Numbered from the stretch's first letter, positions 1-8,420 are shown. The stretch is DNA of 33,004 nucleotides from CAYJPA01 sp964371945 (GCA_964371945.1 CAYJPA010000069.1:1-33004), one strand, 5' to 3'. Notes: generated from the sequence alone by a model not told the origin. Numbers and translations: made by a program.

Positions 1-136
1 CGCTGTCAAGACGGCTATTGTCGCACAACTATTCACGCCAGTCTGAGTACTTACTTCATTCCAGCGTGCGGTACGATCCACAGTTGGAGTCAGCTGCTAC
101 AGCTTTTGGTCAACGAATGCCGGGGCAATCGATCGG

Positions 137-2227
137 ATGGGCGACGTGCGAATTGGGGTCGATATCGGCGGAACGTTCACCGATTTTATGATGTTCGATG
201 AATCGACCGGCGCCTTTACGATCGGCAAAACCCTCACAACGCTTTCCGAACCCGCCGCCGGAGTGCGCGCCGGGCTTCTCGAACTCCTGGAACTGGGCGC
301 CCAATCTGCGAGCTCAATTCGGCAGATTGTCCATGGAACCACGCTCGTCACTAATGCGCTGATCGAGCGCAAGGGCGCGAAAACCGCACTGATCACCACA
401 GCGGGTTTTCGCGACGCGGTCGAGATCGGCCGTGAGCACAGATACGATCTCTACGATCTCTTCCTGGAGCTCCCCGTGCCATTGGTTCCTCGCCGACTCC
501 GCCTCGAAGTCAATGAGCGGATCTATTCGGACGGCAGCATCTACCAGCATCTTGACCTTGCTGAAATCGATGCGTTGACCGATCGTCTGCTGGCCGAGGA
601 GATCGAAGCGGTCGCGATCGCATTCCTCCATAGTTATCAGAACCCGGTCCATGAACGAGCGGCCTACGACCGGATCAAAGCCCGCGCACCACAGCTCGTC
701 GTTTCGATCTCGTCCGATGTTGTGCCTGAAATCCGCGAATACGAGCGGGTTTCGACCACCATCGCCAATGTTTACGTGCGGCCGCTGGTCGAGCGATACC
801 TTGACGATCTCGTCGGCTCTCTCACGAGTATGGAGATCAATAGCTCGTTCTTCGTGATGCTCTCTTCCGGCGGAATTTGCACCGTCGAAACCGCGGCTCG
901 CTACCCGATCCGGTTGATCGAATCGGGACCCGCCGCGGGCGCCCTGGCCGCCGCTCATTACGGCAGGCTGACGGATCGCCCGGCATTGCTCTCGTTCGAT
1001 ATGGGCGGTACGACCGCAAAGGCCTGTCTGATTGATGACGGAGCGCCATCGTTGAGCGCCGAGTTCGAGGTCAGCCGCGTCTATCGTTTCAAGAAGGGCA
1101 GCGGGTTGCCGGTCAAGGTTCCGGTCATCGAGATGATCGAGATCGGAGCGGGCGGTGGCAGCATCGCCCGGGTCGACAGTCTCGGATTGCTGAAGGTCGG
1201 CCCGGACAGCGCCGGCGCCGAACCGGGTCCGGCGTGCTACGGCAGAGGCGGAACCCAACCGACCGTCACAGACGCGGATTTGCTGCTTGGCTATCTCGAC
1301 CCAGATTTTTTTCTGGGCGGCACGATGACGCTCGACAAATCCGCGGCCGAACGTGCAATTTCCGTGCTTGGCGAAAAGCTTGGTTTGGGCCCTATCGAAA
1401 CCGCCTGGGGGATTCACCAGGTTGTTAACGAACAGATGGCCGGAGCGGCACGGATGCATGCGATTGAACAGGGCAAGGATGTTCGTGAGTATCCAGTCTT
1501 CGGCTTCGGCGGAGCGGGGCCCGTTCATGCCTATCGCGTCGCTGAGATTCTGCGCTCACCGGAATTGATCGTCCCGCTTGGCGCCGGCGTCACGAGCACC
1601 GTCGGATTCCTGGTAGCGCCCCTCGCGTTCGACTTTGTGCGCAGCTATGCCGGTCGGCTTGCAGAACTTGATTGGCGCGAGGTCGATGCCCGTTATGCGG
1701 AGATGGAAACTGAAGGTCGTCATATTCTGGTGAACGCGGGTGCAACGCCATCGGAGATCACGGTAACTCGAACCGCTGAATTGCGGTATGTCGGACAGGG
1801 GCGCCAGATCACCATTCCAGTGCCGTTGACAGAACTGGACGATCACTCGATTGAGCACCTCTCGACAACATTCGAGGAGACCTATCGCAGGCTTTACGGT
1901 CGCACCGCGTCCGGCAATCCGCTCGAGGCGATTAATTGGCGGGTTGTGACCTCTGCTCCATCGCCGACGCTGCCGCTCGACAATCTGGCGCTCTCTCAGC
2001 CGGGAGGCGCCGTCGAAGAAGCCATCAAGGGCTCCCGTTCGATCTATTTGCCAGAATCCGGCGACTTCGCCGATGTGCTTGTTTACGACCGCTACAAACT
2101 GGCATCGAGAACGTCGTTCACGGGACCAGCGGTTGTGGAAGAACGCGAATCGACCACGATCATCGGCGCTGGCGCCTCAGTGGTTGTCGACGAGCTGCTG
2201 AATCTCCTAACTGCGCCCGGCCGCTGA
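137..2227 (+). CDS. hyuA: Hydantoinase/oxoprolinase family ATPase subunit (HyuA type)
   Basis: This 696-residue protein is the ATP-binding subunit of the hydantoinase A/B superfamily (N-methylhydantoinase, 5-oxoprolinase, acetone and acetophenone carboxylases). The family uses ATP to activate a cyclic amide or ketone oxygen. Visible signs are the N-terminal ASKHA phosphate loop GVDIGGTFTDF (residues 7-17), a second phosphate loop SFDMGGTTAK near residue 290, and the family block around residues 335-380 with GAGGGS, AGAEPGPACYG and TDADLLLGYL. Length is normal for HyuA. The ATG start is directly before the first conserved motif and has only a weak purine-rich upstream site. The partner hyuB lies 1.2 kb downstream, separated by an unrelated lipoprotein gene, which is unusual. 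The substrate cannot be told from the sequence. Family assignment is firm; the symbol names the family and not a proven activity. Confidence 0.9.
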   Translation: MGDVRIGVDIGGTFTDFMMFDESTGAFTIGKTLTTLSEPAAGVRAGLLELLELGAQSASSIRQIVHGTTLVTNALIERKGAKTALITTAGFRDAVEIGREHRYDLYDLFLELPVPLVPRRLRLEVNERIYSDGSIYQHLDLAEIDALTDRLLAEEIEAVAIAFLHSYQNPVHERAAYDRIKARAPQLVVSISSDVVPEIREYERVSTTIANVYVRPLVERYLDDLVGSLTSMEINSSFFVMLSSGGICTVETAARYPIRLIESGPAAGALAAAHYGRLTDRPALLSFDMGGTTAKACLIDDGAPSLSAEFEVSRVYRFKKGSGLPVKVPVIEMIEIGAGGGSIARVDSLGLLKVGPDSAGAEPGPACYGRGGTQPTVTDADLLLGYLDPDFFLGGTMTLDKSAAERAISVLGEKLGLGPIETAWGIHQVVNEQMAGAARMHAIEQGKDVREYPVFGFGGAGPVHAYRVAEILRSPELIVPLGAGVTSTVGFLVAPLAFDFVRSYAGRLAELDWREVDARYAEMETEGRHILVNAGATPSEITVTRTAELRYVGQGRQITIPVPLTELDDHSIEHLSTTFEETYRRLYGRTASGNPLEAINWRVVTSAPSPTLPLDNLALSQPGGAVEEAIKGSRSIYLPESGDFADVLVYDRYKLASRTSFTGPAVVEERESTTIIGAGASVVVDELLNLLTAPGR

Positions 2228-2298
2228 GGTCGAACATGTCGACAACCCGGCGGAGTTGTTATCCCATGATTAACTCGTTGATTTTCCGCATAGCTTCC

Positions 2299-2328
2299 TT
2301 GCGGACTGACAGGTGTTCCCGGTACGAT
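2299..2328 (+). promoter_or_regulatory. Possible weak sigma70-type promoter upstream of the lipoprotein gene
   Basis: TTGCGG at 2299-2304 is followed by an 18-nt spacer and TACGAT at 2323-2328. The -35 matches the consensus at three of six positions and the -10 at four of six. It would leave a leader of about 90 nt before the ATG at 2425. This is pattern matching only. Confidence 0.25.
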
Positions 2329-2424
2329 AGCCGGGGAATTCGTTGTTTCAACCTCCGTGTTTCTAATTCGCCGTAACTCGAACCATCCGGTCGCTAACCC
2401 GGGGGTATCGCCAGGGGATTGGGC

Positions 2425-3348
2425 ATGCCACGCGGAAAACTGCTTCGGCGCATCGCGATTTATGCTGTCGCCATGATTGGTTTGGTCATCTTCCTGGCCG
2501 CCTGCGGCCGCGACGACGACAAAGAGCCAACGGCCCTTCCCGCTTCAACGACGGTCCCGACGCAGCCAGCCGCCGCGGCCACTGAACCAACCGCGCCGGC
2601 AGCGACCGTCCCAGCCAGTCCCGAAGCGACCGATGAGCCAGCAGAAGCATCGCCGACGATCGACGCAACAACCGCGTTATCGCCCGAGGCGGCGTCTCCG
2701 ACCGCGGCAGTCGACGCCAGCCCGACGAATGCTCCTCTCTCACTCTCTACCGTCGAGCCAACTGAAACAGCGACCGATGTCCCGGCAACGGCAACCTCCG
2801 CGCCAACTGAAACTGCGACCGCCGTGCCGCCGGCAGCCACGGCAGAACCCAGTGAAACGGCAACCCCGATTCCNNNNNNNNNNNNNNNNNNNNNNNNNNN
2901 NNNNNNNNNNNNNNNNNNNNNNNNNNNNNNNNNNNNNNNNNNNNNNNNNNNNNNNNNNNNNNNNNNNNNNNNNGCTGAACCACCAACCGCTACCGCGGTT
3001 CCGCCGACTGCTACGACCGTCCCACCAACGGCAACACCGGTTCCACCGACTGCAACGGCTGTCCCACCAACGGCAACCCCGGTTCCACCGACAGCAACGG
3101 CCATTCCACCCACCGAAACTCCCGTTGCGCCGACCGCGACCGAGCAGGCGCTTCCGACTTGCGTTCCCACAGAAACGCCGTCGCCGACCGAGACACCGAC
3201 CGCAACTGTGACCGGCACGATTTCTCCGACCGCGACGGCAACGCCGACGGCAGAGGGCAGCCCGGTTGGTTCGCCAGGGGCCAGTCCGGTTGGTTCGCCG
3301 GAGGGCAGCCCGGTCGTGGAAGAGAGTCCAACGCCGGTCTGCGTTTAG
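2425..3348 (+). CDS. Pro/Thr/Ala-rich repetitive lipoprotein, interrupted by an assembly gap
   Basis: The protein starts with a basic n-region, a hydrophobic stretch and a lipobox LAAC (Cys at about residue 27), followed by an acidic DDDKE. It should therefore be exported, lipidated and anchored outside the membrane. Almost all of the rest is low-complexity Pro/Thr/Ala/Val sequence with seven-residue PPTATAV-type repeats, ending in Gly/Ser/Pro repeats (SPVG). Such tails usually act as extended, possibly glycosylated, wall-spanning stalks; that role is inferred. The ATG at 2425 was chosen because AGGGG (2413-2417) sits 7 nt upstream. An in-frame TTG at 2419 lies immediately after this site and fits less well. 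A run of 100 Ns (2874-2973) falls inside the repeats, so true length and frame across the gap are unknown. No catalytic domain is visible and I assign no function. Confidence 0.7.
   Translation: MPRGKLLRRIAIYAVAMIGLVIFLAACGRDDDKEPTALPASTTVPTQPAAAATEPTAPAATVPASPEATDEPAEASPTIDATTALSPEAASPTAAVDASPTNAPLSLSTVEPTETATDVPATATSAPTETATAVPPAATAEPSETATPIXXXXXXXXXXXXXXXXXXXXXXXXXXXXXXXXXXAEPPTATAVPPTATTVPPTATPVPPTATAVPPTATPVPPTATAIPPTETPVAPTATEQALPTCVPTETPSPTETPTATVTGTISPTATATPTAEGSPVGSPGASPVGSPEGSPVVEESPTPVCV
2874..2973. other. Assembly gap of exactly 100 Ns
   Basis: One hundred consecutive Ns interrupt the repetitive part of the lipoprotein gene. The round number suggests a placeholder used in scaffolding and not a measured distance. 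The tandem repeats on the right side are a likely reason for the assembly break. Confidence 0.98.
2979..3141 (+). repeat. Degenerate 21/42-nt tandem repeat coding for PPTATAV-type heptads
   Basis: After the gap the DNA is a degenerate tandem repeat with a 21-nt period (seven codons). Two adjacent 42-nt copies, at 3021-3062 and 3063-3104, differ at only four positions. They translate as alternating VPPTATP and VPPTATA units. The left side of the gap has the same composition but a less regular period. The array probably continues into the gap. Confidence 0.85.
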
Positions 3349-3364
3349 TGACGCGATAAATTGA

Positions 3365-3397
3365 CACAACGGCGGCGGGTTTCCCGCCGCCGTTGTG
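3365..3397 (+). terminator. Strong GC-rich hairpin, probable terminator of the lipoprotein gene
   Basis: A perfect 15-bp stem (left arm 3365-3379, right arm 3383-3397) closes a TTT loop, 16 nt after the lipoprotein stop codon. The stem is very stable. No U-run follows (the next bases are CGTTAAG), so it departs from the classical intrinsic terminator. It separates the lipoprotein gene from hyuB. Confidence 0.6.
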
Positions 3398-3441
3398 CGT
3401 TAAGATGTCGTACAGCCGATTGAACAAGCTTTGGAGCCTTA

Positions 3442-5157
3442 ATGCTGGATCCTGTTCGCCTCGAAGTCATGTGGAACCGTCTGATCTCGGTCGTCAATGA
3501 GCAGGCGACCGCGCTCATGCGCACCAGCTTCACGACGATCGTGCGCGAAGCGGGCGACCTCTCCGCGGGCGTATTCGATACTCGTGGCTACATGATCGCC
3601 CAGGCTGTCACCGGAACTCCCGGTCACATCAACGCAATGGCAACCTGCATCCACCACTTCCTGGCGGTGTTTCCGCCGGAGTCGCTTGCTCCTGGCGATG
3701 TGCTGATAACCAACGATCCGCAGAAGACGTCCGGACATCTCCACGATTTCACCGTGATCACACCGGTCTTCCGCAATGAGGCGCTTGTCGGTTACTTCGG
3801 AAATACCTGTCACGTGCTCGATATTGGCGGGATCGGGCTTTCGACCGACGGTCGCTCGATGTTCGAGGAAGGTCTCTATGTCCCGATCACGAAGCTCTAC
3901 GATCGCGGCGAGCCGAATCACCAACTGCTGCAAATCCTGGCGGCAAACGTCCGCGCTCCCGAACCTGTGCTGGGTGATATCCATGCGCAAGCGGCCGGCA
4001 ATGATGTCGGAGCCGCGCGGCTAATCGAGTTCATGGACGAATTCAAACTCAATTCGCTTGAGCCTCTCGCCGACGAGATCATCGGACGGTCGGAACGGGC
4101 GATGAGGACCGCGATTGCCGCCTTGCCCGACGGCACCTACCGGAACACGATCTACTCGGACGGATACGAGGAACCGGTGCGGCTGCAAGTCGCGATCACG
4201 AAGTCGGGCGATTCCCTGGTCGTCGACTGGGACGGCAGTTCACCGGAGAGCAAGCGCGGCATCAATGTGGTGTTGAATTACACCCATGCCTACACCACCT
4301 ATGCACTTAAGTGCGCCTTGGCGCCCGACGTTCCCAATAACGAGGGCAGTTTTCGACCAGTGACCGTGACCGCCCCACCGGGGAGCATTCTCAACGCGCA
4401 GCAGCCGGCCGCGGTCGCGGCGCGCCATATCATCGGCCACTTCCTTCCGGGCGCGGTTTTCGGCGCACTTGCCGAAGCGCTGCCAAATCAGGTGATCGCC
4501 GAGGGCGCGGCCAACATCTGGAATCTTCAGTTCACCGGGCACGATCTCGCGGGCCGACCCTTCACTTACGTCTGGTTTTCCTGCGGCGGCACCGGCGCGA
4601 GGCCGAACAAGGACGGGATTCACGCTACGGCGTTTCCAAGCGGCATTTCTGGGGTACCTGCCGAGGTGATCGAGCAATTGACCCCGATCGTCCTCCGGAA
4701 GCGGGAAATCCGAACCAATTCTGCCGGCCCTGGACGCTACCGAGGTGGATGCGGTCAGACGCTGGAGGTCGCAGTGCGGACGGATCGATCATATCGGTTC
4801 GCACCGCTCTTTGACCGATTGCAGCATGCCGCCGCCGGATACGGCGGTGGTGGAGACGGTGCGCTCGCCGATATCGCGCTCTCGTCCGGCGAGCACTACA
4901 CGCACAAGGGGAGCCGCGAGCTCGATCCGACAGTTGAGATCACACTGCACTTGCCCGGTGGCGGTGGTTTCTACGATCCACTCACCCGCGATCCGGCCGC
5001 CGTTCTGGCCGATGTTGCCAATGGCTTGGTGACCGTCGACGCGGCTCGGCGTGATTACGGCGTTATCGTCGACGCGATGAGCCTAACCCTTGATCTAAAT
5101 GCAACTGGTTTGGAGCGCGGGAGCAGACTAACTGCCCTCGTGCCAACCCCGGCGTAG
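3442..5157 (+). CDS. hyuB: Hydantoinase B/oxoprolinase family subunit (HyuB type)
   Basis: A 571-residue protein of the HyuB family, the partner of HyuA in ATP-dependent hydantoinases, oxoprolinases and some ketone carboxylases. The N-terminus is typical (DPVRLEVMWNRL, then TSFTTIVREAGDLSAGVFD). It continues with GTPGHINAM, the NDPQKTSGHLHDF block and GGTGARPNKDG, where the family has the same Gly-rich stretch. Length is normal. The ATG has GGAG at 3433-3436, 5 nt upstream. It begins a tight run with the lyase, methyltransferase, small membrane protein and M42 peptidase, so co-transcription is likely. Pairing with the hyuA at 137-2227 is the natural assumption because no other hyuA is in view. 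Substrate is unknown. Confidence 0.9.
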   Translation: MLDPVRLEVMWNRLISVVNEQATALMRTSFTTIVREAGDLSAGVFDTRGYMIAQAVTGTPGHINAMATCIHHFLAVFPPESLAPGDVLITNDPQKTSGHLHDFTVITPVFRNEALVGYFGNTCHVLDIGGIGLSTDGRSMFEEGLYVPITKLYDRGEPNHQLLQILAANVRAPEPVLGDIHAQAAGNDVGAARLIEFMDEFKLNSLEPLADEIIGRSERAMRTAIAALPDGTYRNTIYSDGYEEPVRLQVAITKSGDSLVVDWDGSSPESKRGINVVLNYTHAYTTYALKCALAPDVPNNEGSFRPVTVTAPPGSILNAQQPAAVAARHIIGHFLPGAVFGALAEALPNQVIAEGAANIWNLQFTGHDLAGRPFTYVWFSCGGTGARPNKDGIHATAFPSGISGVPAEVIEQLTPIVLRKREIRTNSAGPGRYRGGCGQTLEVAVRTDRSYRFAPLFDRLQHAAAGYGGGGDGALADIALSSGEHYTHKGSRELDPTVEITLHLPGGGGFYDPLTRDPAAVLADVANGLVTVDAARRDYGVIVDAMSLTLDLNATGLERGSRLTALVPTPA

Positions 5158-5170
5158 AGTGGACGGCGCG

Positions 5171-6043
5171 ATGGCCGGTGGTTTGACTCACGTAACGATT
5201 GTCGAAGTCGGGCCGCGAGATGGCTTGCAAAACGAATCCCGGATCGTCCCGACCGCCGCCAAGATCGCGTTTATCGACGCACTTTCGTCGGCAGGACTGC
5301 CGGTGGTCGAAGCGACCAGTTTCGTGAACCCGACTGCCGTTCCGCGGCTCGCGGATGCCGCCGACGTGATGCGCGGAATCAAGCGGAGACCGGGCGTGCG
5401 CTATCCGGTTCTAATTCCAAACGAACGAGGCTTCGATCGCGCGCTCGAAGCCGTCGTTGATGCGATCGCACTCTTCACCTCGGCGACCGAAGCCTTCTGT
5501 CAGGCCAATATTCGCTGCTCGATCGACGATTCGTTCGTTCGCTTTGAGCCGGTTGCCGAGCGAGCGTTGGCTGCCGGAATGTGGGTGCGCGGCTATGTGT
5601 CGGTCGCATTCGACTGCCCGTACAGCGGTCCCGTCGCCGCGGTTGATGCCGTTCGCGTCACCGAACGGCTCTTTGAGCTAGGTTGCCATGAGGTCTCGAT
5701 TGCGGACACGATCGGTACGGCCACCCTGGACGGTGTCGATGCGCTCATCGCTGCTCTAGGGCCATCGATTCCGCTCGATCGAATTGCTTTGCACTTTCAC
5801 GACACGCACGGCCAAGCGGTCGCCAATGTCGAACGAGCATTCGACTTGGGCGTTCGCATCTTCGACAGCTCGGCCGGAGGACTCGGCGGGTGCCCGTTTG
5901 CGCCAGGGGCGCCCGGCAACGTCTCGACCGAGGCGGTTGTGCGCGCGTTCGAGCAACGCGGCATCGCGACCGGGGTCGACGTTGCCGCCGTGACCCAGGC
6001 GCTTGATTCGCTGACGTGGGAACACTCGATCGACGATGCATAG
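5171..6043 (+). CDS. Hydroxymethylglutaryl-CoA lyase family protein
   Basis: A 290-residue TIM-barrel protein of the DRE-TIM metallolyase family. HMG-CoA lyase splits 3-hydroxy-3-methylglutaryl-CoA into acetoacetate and acetyl-CoA, the last step of leucine breakdown. Visible signs are VGPRDGLQNE (Arg16-Asp17, catalytic and metal-binding), the metal-binding HFHDTHGQ motif and the active-site loop GGLGGCPFAPGAPGN carrying the catalytic Cys. The family signature is complete, so activity is expected. Related enzymes that cleave other 3-hydroxyacyl-CoAs look very similar and cannot be excluded. I chose ATG 5171 over GTG 5159 because GTGGA (5159-5163) is well placed upstream and the conserved part starts just after it. 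It follows hyuB by 13 nt and overlaps the methyltransferase start by 8 nt, so it sits in the same operon. Confidence 0.88.
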   Translation: MAGGLTHVTIVEVGPRDGLQNESRIVPTAAKIAFIDALSSAGLPVVEATSFVNPTAVPRLADAADVMRGIKRRPGVRYPVLIPNERGFDRALEAVVDAIALFTSATEAFCQANIRCSIDDSFVRFEPVAERALAAGMWVRGYVSVAFDCPYSGPVAAVDAVRVTERLFELGCHEVSIADTIGTATLDGVDALIAALGPSIPLDRIALHFHDTHGQAVANVERAFDLGVRIFDSSAGGLGGCPFAPGAPGNVSTEAVVRAFEQRGIATGVDVAAVTQALDSLTWEHSIDDA

Positions 6044-6872
6044 GATGCCCGAGCGATCGCGAGGCTCGAAACGCGTCCCGGCATATGATCGGTACGCCGA
6101 GGTTTACGATCTCATCGGTCAACGCTCATTCGGCGAGCGAATCGCCGAGGCAACCCTCTCTTACCTGCTCGAGCACGACCTGCATCCACGGTCCGCGGTC
6201 GATCTCGCGTGTGGCACGGGCGCCGCGACACTGGTCTTTGCCGCGGCCGGGATCGCTGTGACGGGAATCGATATGTCGGAGTCGATGCTGGCGCAAGCCC
6301 GGCGAGCCGCAAACGACGCCGGCCTGCATGTCGAATTCAGAGCATTCGATATGCGGGAGCTCCGGCTGGCGGAGCAGGTCGAACTTGTGACCTGTTTTTA
6401 CGATGCGATGAACTACCTGCTGGTGCCGGAGGATCTGGAAAGGGTCTTTGCCAGCGTTCTACAGACGCTGACGCCGGGCGGACTTTTTGTTTTCGATCTC
6501 AACACCAGGGCAAAATTCGCGTCCAGTTGGAACGAGAGCTGCACCGTCGCGACCGATCGCGAGGATCTATTCGGCGTTTATCAGAGCTGGTACGAACATG
6601 AAACAGGACTGTCACCGCTTGTCATGACCTTTTTTATGCGAACATCGGATGGCGCGTGGGATCGCTTCGATGAAGAGCACGTCGAACGCGCGTACGTGCT
6701 CAGCGATGTGCGAGAGCTGCTTAAGAACACTGGATTTGAGCTGCTCGAAATGCTGGATTACGGCGATCGGTCGCCACGTTTTGGCGGCTCTGGCTCTGAG
6801 CGTTCCCATCGTGTGGTCTTCATTGCGCGCCTGCTCGCCGCAACAGGATCGGGCGCGGAGAAACTGCCATGA
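6036..6872 (+). CDS. Class I SAM-dependent methyltransferase
   Basis: A 278-residue Rossmann-fold methyltransferase. The N-terminal YDRYAEVYDLIG is typical of small-molecule methyltransferases of this fold. Motif I is VDLACGTG near residue 55, followed by the acidic end of strand 2 in VTGIDMSESML. A long insert follows the core strands, ending in YGDRSPRFGGSGSERSHRVVFIAR. The substrate is unknown. The gene overlaps the end of the lyase gene by 8 nt (ATGCATAG), and its own stop overlaps the next start (ATGA), so it is translationally coupled on both sides. An in-frame ATG at 6045 is an alternative start that would avoid the upstream overlap. Confidence 0.85.
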   Translation: MHRMPERSRGSKRVPAYDRYAEVYDLIGQRSFGERIAEATLSYLLEHDLHPRSAVDLACGTGAATLVFAAAGIAVTGIDMSESMLAQARRAANDAGLHVEFRAFDMRELRLAEQVELVTCFYDAMNYLLVPEDLERVFASVLQTLTPGGLFVFDLNTRAKFASSWNESCTVATDREDLFGVYQSWYEHETGLSPLVMTFFMRTSDGAWDRFDEEHVERAYVLSDVRELLKNTGFELLEMLDYGDRSPRFGGSGSERSHRVVFIARLLAATGSGAEKLP

Positions 6873-7222
6873 ACGGCTATGTGATCGTCATCTGCATCAT
6901 GTTGATCATGTTCGCCGGACTCGCGATCATCATTGTGCAGGCTGACACTGATGAACGGCGATTTCTGACTGATCGCGAGCCCGCCGGCAGCGCGAGCGCG
7001 GCAGATGAAGAAGTCGATCCATTCGCTGAGACGACCGTTCTGCCTGTTCTGACAGACCAGGACGCGGTTCATGCAGTTGCCCTCGACGCACTCGATCCGC
7101 ACATTCAAACGGACGAACTGCGACCGGTCGATTCCGAGGAGCATACGACCCAAGCTCGAGATGTCATGACCGCGGCCAACTCCAGCGTTGACGACGATTC
7201 AATCGACAAACCGGAAAGCTGA
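6869..7222 (+). CDS. Small single-pass membrane protein of unknown function
   Basis: A 117-residue protein with one N-terminal hydrophobic segment (about residues 4-24, VIVICIMLIMFAGLAIIIVQ) and a hydrophilic, strongly acidic remainder without recognisable motif. No lipobox or clear signal-peptidase site is visible, so it is probably anchored by this segment with the acidic part on one face of the membrane. It overlaps the methyltransferase by 4 nt and is followed after 18 nt by the M42 peptidase gene, which supports its being a real translated gene. I do not recognise the family. Confidence 0.65.
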   Translation: MNGYVIVICIMLIMFAGLAIIIVQADTDERRFLTDREPAGSASAADEEVDPFAETTVLPVLTDQDAVHAVALDALDPHIQTDELRPVDSEEHTTQARDVMTAANSSVDDDSIDKPES

Positions 7223-7240
7223 CAGAGGAGAGGAACGCTC

Positions 7241-8299
7241 GTGGAATCAAGCGCGTACGACTTTTTGCGCCGGCTCGTCGATTTGCCGGGCCCATCCGGT
7301 TACGAATCGGCCCCCGCACGCGTTTGGCGAGAGCATGCCGAATCGTTCGCCGGCGAAGTAACCCACGATGTGCTCGGCAATTCTTACGCCCGGTTGAAGA
7401 CAGAGGGTGCGCCGATTGTCGTGATTGAAGGGCACATCGACGAAATCGGATTGTTGATCACCCACGTCGATCCCGAGGGATACCTCTGGTTCGATACGAT
7501 CGGCGGTTGGGATGCCCAGGTACTGGTCGGACAACGCATCCGCATCGCCGGAAACAACGGGGACGTTTTTGGCGTGATTGGACGGAAGGCCAGTCACATT
7601 CTTAGTCCAGAAGATCGCGAAAAGGCTGTCAAAGCCAAAGATCTCTGGATCGACATCGGCGCGTCCGATCGGGCCGACGCGCTCCGATGGGTCACCACTG
7701 GAGATCCTGCCGTCGTCCACGGCGATTTCCTGCACCTCACCGACGATCTGTGCGTCTCCAGAAGCATGGACAATCGGGTTGGGGCGTTTGTTGCGCTCGA
7801 AGCACTCAAGCTGCTCGCCGGAGATCGCCCCAATCTCGACCTGTACGCGCTTGCGACGACGCAAGAAGAGATCACCTTCGCCGGCGCTCACACGTCGACG
7901 TTCCAGCTCGCCCCGAAGGTCGCAATCGCGATCGATGTCACGCACGCAACCGATTACCCCGGCGCGAACAAGAAGAGCGATGGCGAGGTCAAGCTGGGCG
8001 GAGGCCCGGTGCTGGCACGAGGAGCGTCGTTGAATCCAATTGTCTACATGGGACTTCGGGAGGCGTCGAAGCGACTCGGAATGGATCTCCCCGTTCAAGG
8101 GAATGCGCGAACGAGCGGTACCGATGCCGACGCGATGATCAAAACTGGCGCGGGCACCGCGACCGGGCTGGTTTCAATTCCGAATCGCTATATGCATTCT
8201 CCCAACGAGGTGGTCAGCCTGCAGGACCTGGTCGATGCCACCCGCGTGATCGCCGAATTTGTCCGGACCATCACCCCGGAATCGGATTTTCGGCCGTAG
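7241..8299 (+). CDS. M42 family metallopeptidase (glutamyl-aminopeptidase/FrvX type)
   Basis: A 352-residue M42 aminopeptidase. These are dinuclear zinc or cobalt enzymes, often forming large tetrahedral dodecamers that trim peptides in the cytoplasm. Family metal and catalytic positions are visible: GHIDEIGL (His and Asp), SMDNRVGAF (bridging Asp), TTQEEITFAGA (general-base Glu and metal Glu), AIDVTHATDYPG (Asp), and PNRYMHSPNEV (last His). Length is standard. The GTG start is well supported by a GAGGAGAGG site at 7225-7233. It is the last gene of the plus-strand run and is followed by hairpins in the gap before convergent fpg. Some M42 members were annotated as cellulases; peptide hydrolysis is far more likely. 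Confidence 0.92.
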   Translation: MESSAYDFLRRLVDLPGPSGYESAPARVWREHAESFAGEVTHDVLGNSYARLKTEGAPIVVIEGHIDEIGLLITHVDPEGYLWFDTIGGWDAQVLVGQRIRIAGNNGDVFGVIGRKASHILSPEDREKAVKAKDLWIDIGASDRADALRWVTTGDPAVVHGDFLHLTDDLCVSRSMDNRVGAFVALEALKLLAGDRPNLDLYALATTQEEITFAGAHTSTFQLAPKVAIAIDVTHATDYPGANKKSDGEVKLGGGPVLARGASLNPIVYMGLREASKRLGMDLPVQGNARTSGTDADAMIKTGAGTATGLVSIPNRYMHSPNEVVSLQDLVDATRVIAEFVRTITPESDFRP

Positions 8300-8364
8300 T
8301 TCAGAACGATCATCATCGATAGCCATTTGAGTCTGTTTTAGGTACTGTGCATCGCAGACTGTAA

Positions 8365-8420
8365 AAGGTCGCCTTGTTTGCCAAAAGCGACCTTGAACGG
8401 GGAACGGCACGCAGTGCCGT
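8365..8420. terminator. Two hairpins between convergent M42 peptidase and fpg genes
   Basis: The 161-bp gap between the two stop codons holds two inverted repeats. One has 8-bp arms at 8365-8372 and 8387-8394 around a 14-nt loop; AAAA precedes its left arm. The other has 7-bp arms at 8404-8410 and 8414-8420 with a GCA loop. They are placed as bidirectional transcription end signals would be, but neither has a good U-run, so the function is inferred. Confidence 0.4.

Noticed and set aside
1..136. Upstream gene end or promoter in the first 136 bases
   Set aside because: No coding frame of a recognisable gene and no convincing -35/-10 pair could be found.
314..1528. Minus-strand open frame of 404 residues
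   Set aside because: It lies fully inside hyuA, has no recognisable domain and reflects the high GC third-position bias.
2460..3218. Minus-strand Gly/Val-rich frame of 252 residues, looking like a PE_PGRS or glycine-rich surface protein
   Set aside because: It is the antisense shadow of the Pro/Thr repeat, and it also crosses the 100-N gap. The plus-strand frame has a ribosome site, signal peptide and lipobox.
7247..8098. Minus-strand open frame of 283 residues
   Set aside because: Antisense to the M42 peptidase, whose full set of metal motifs is on the plus strand.
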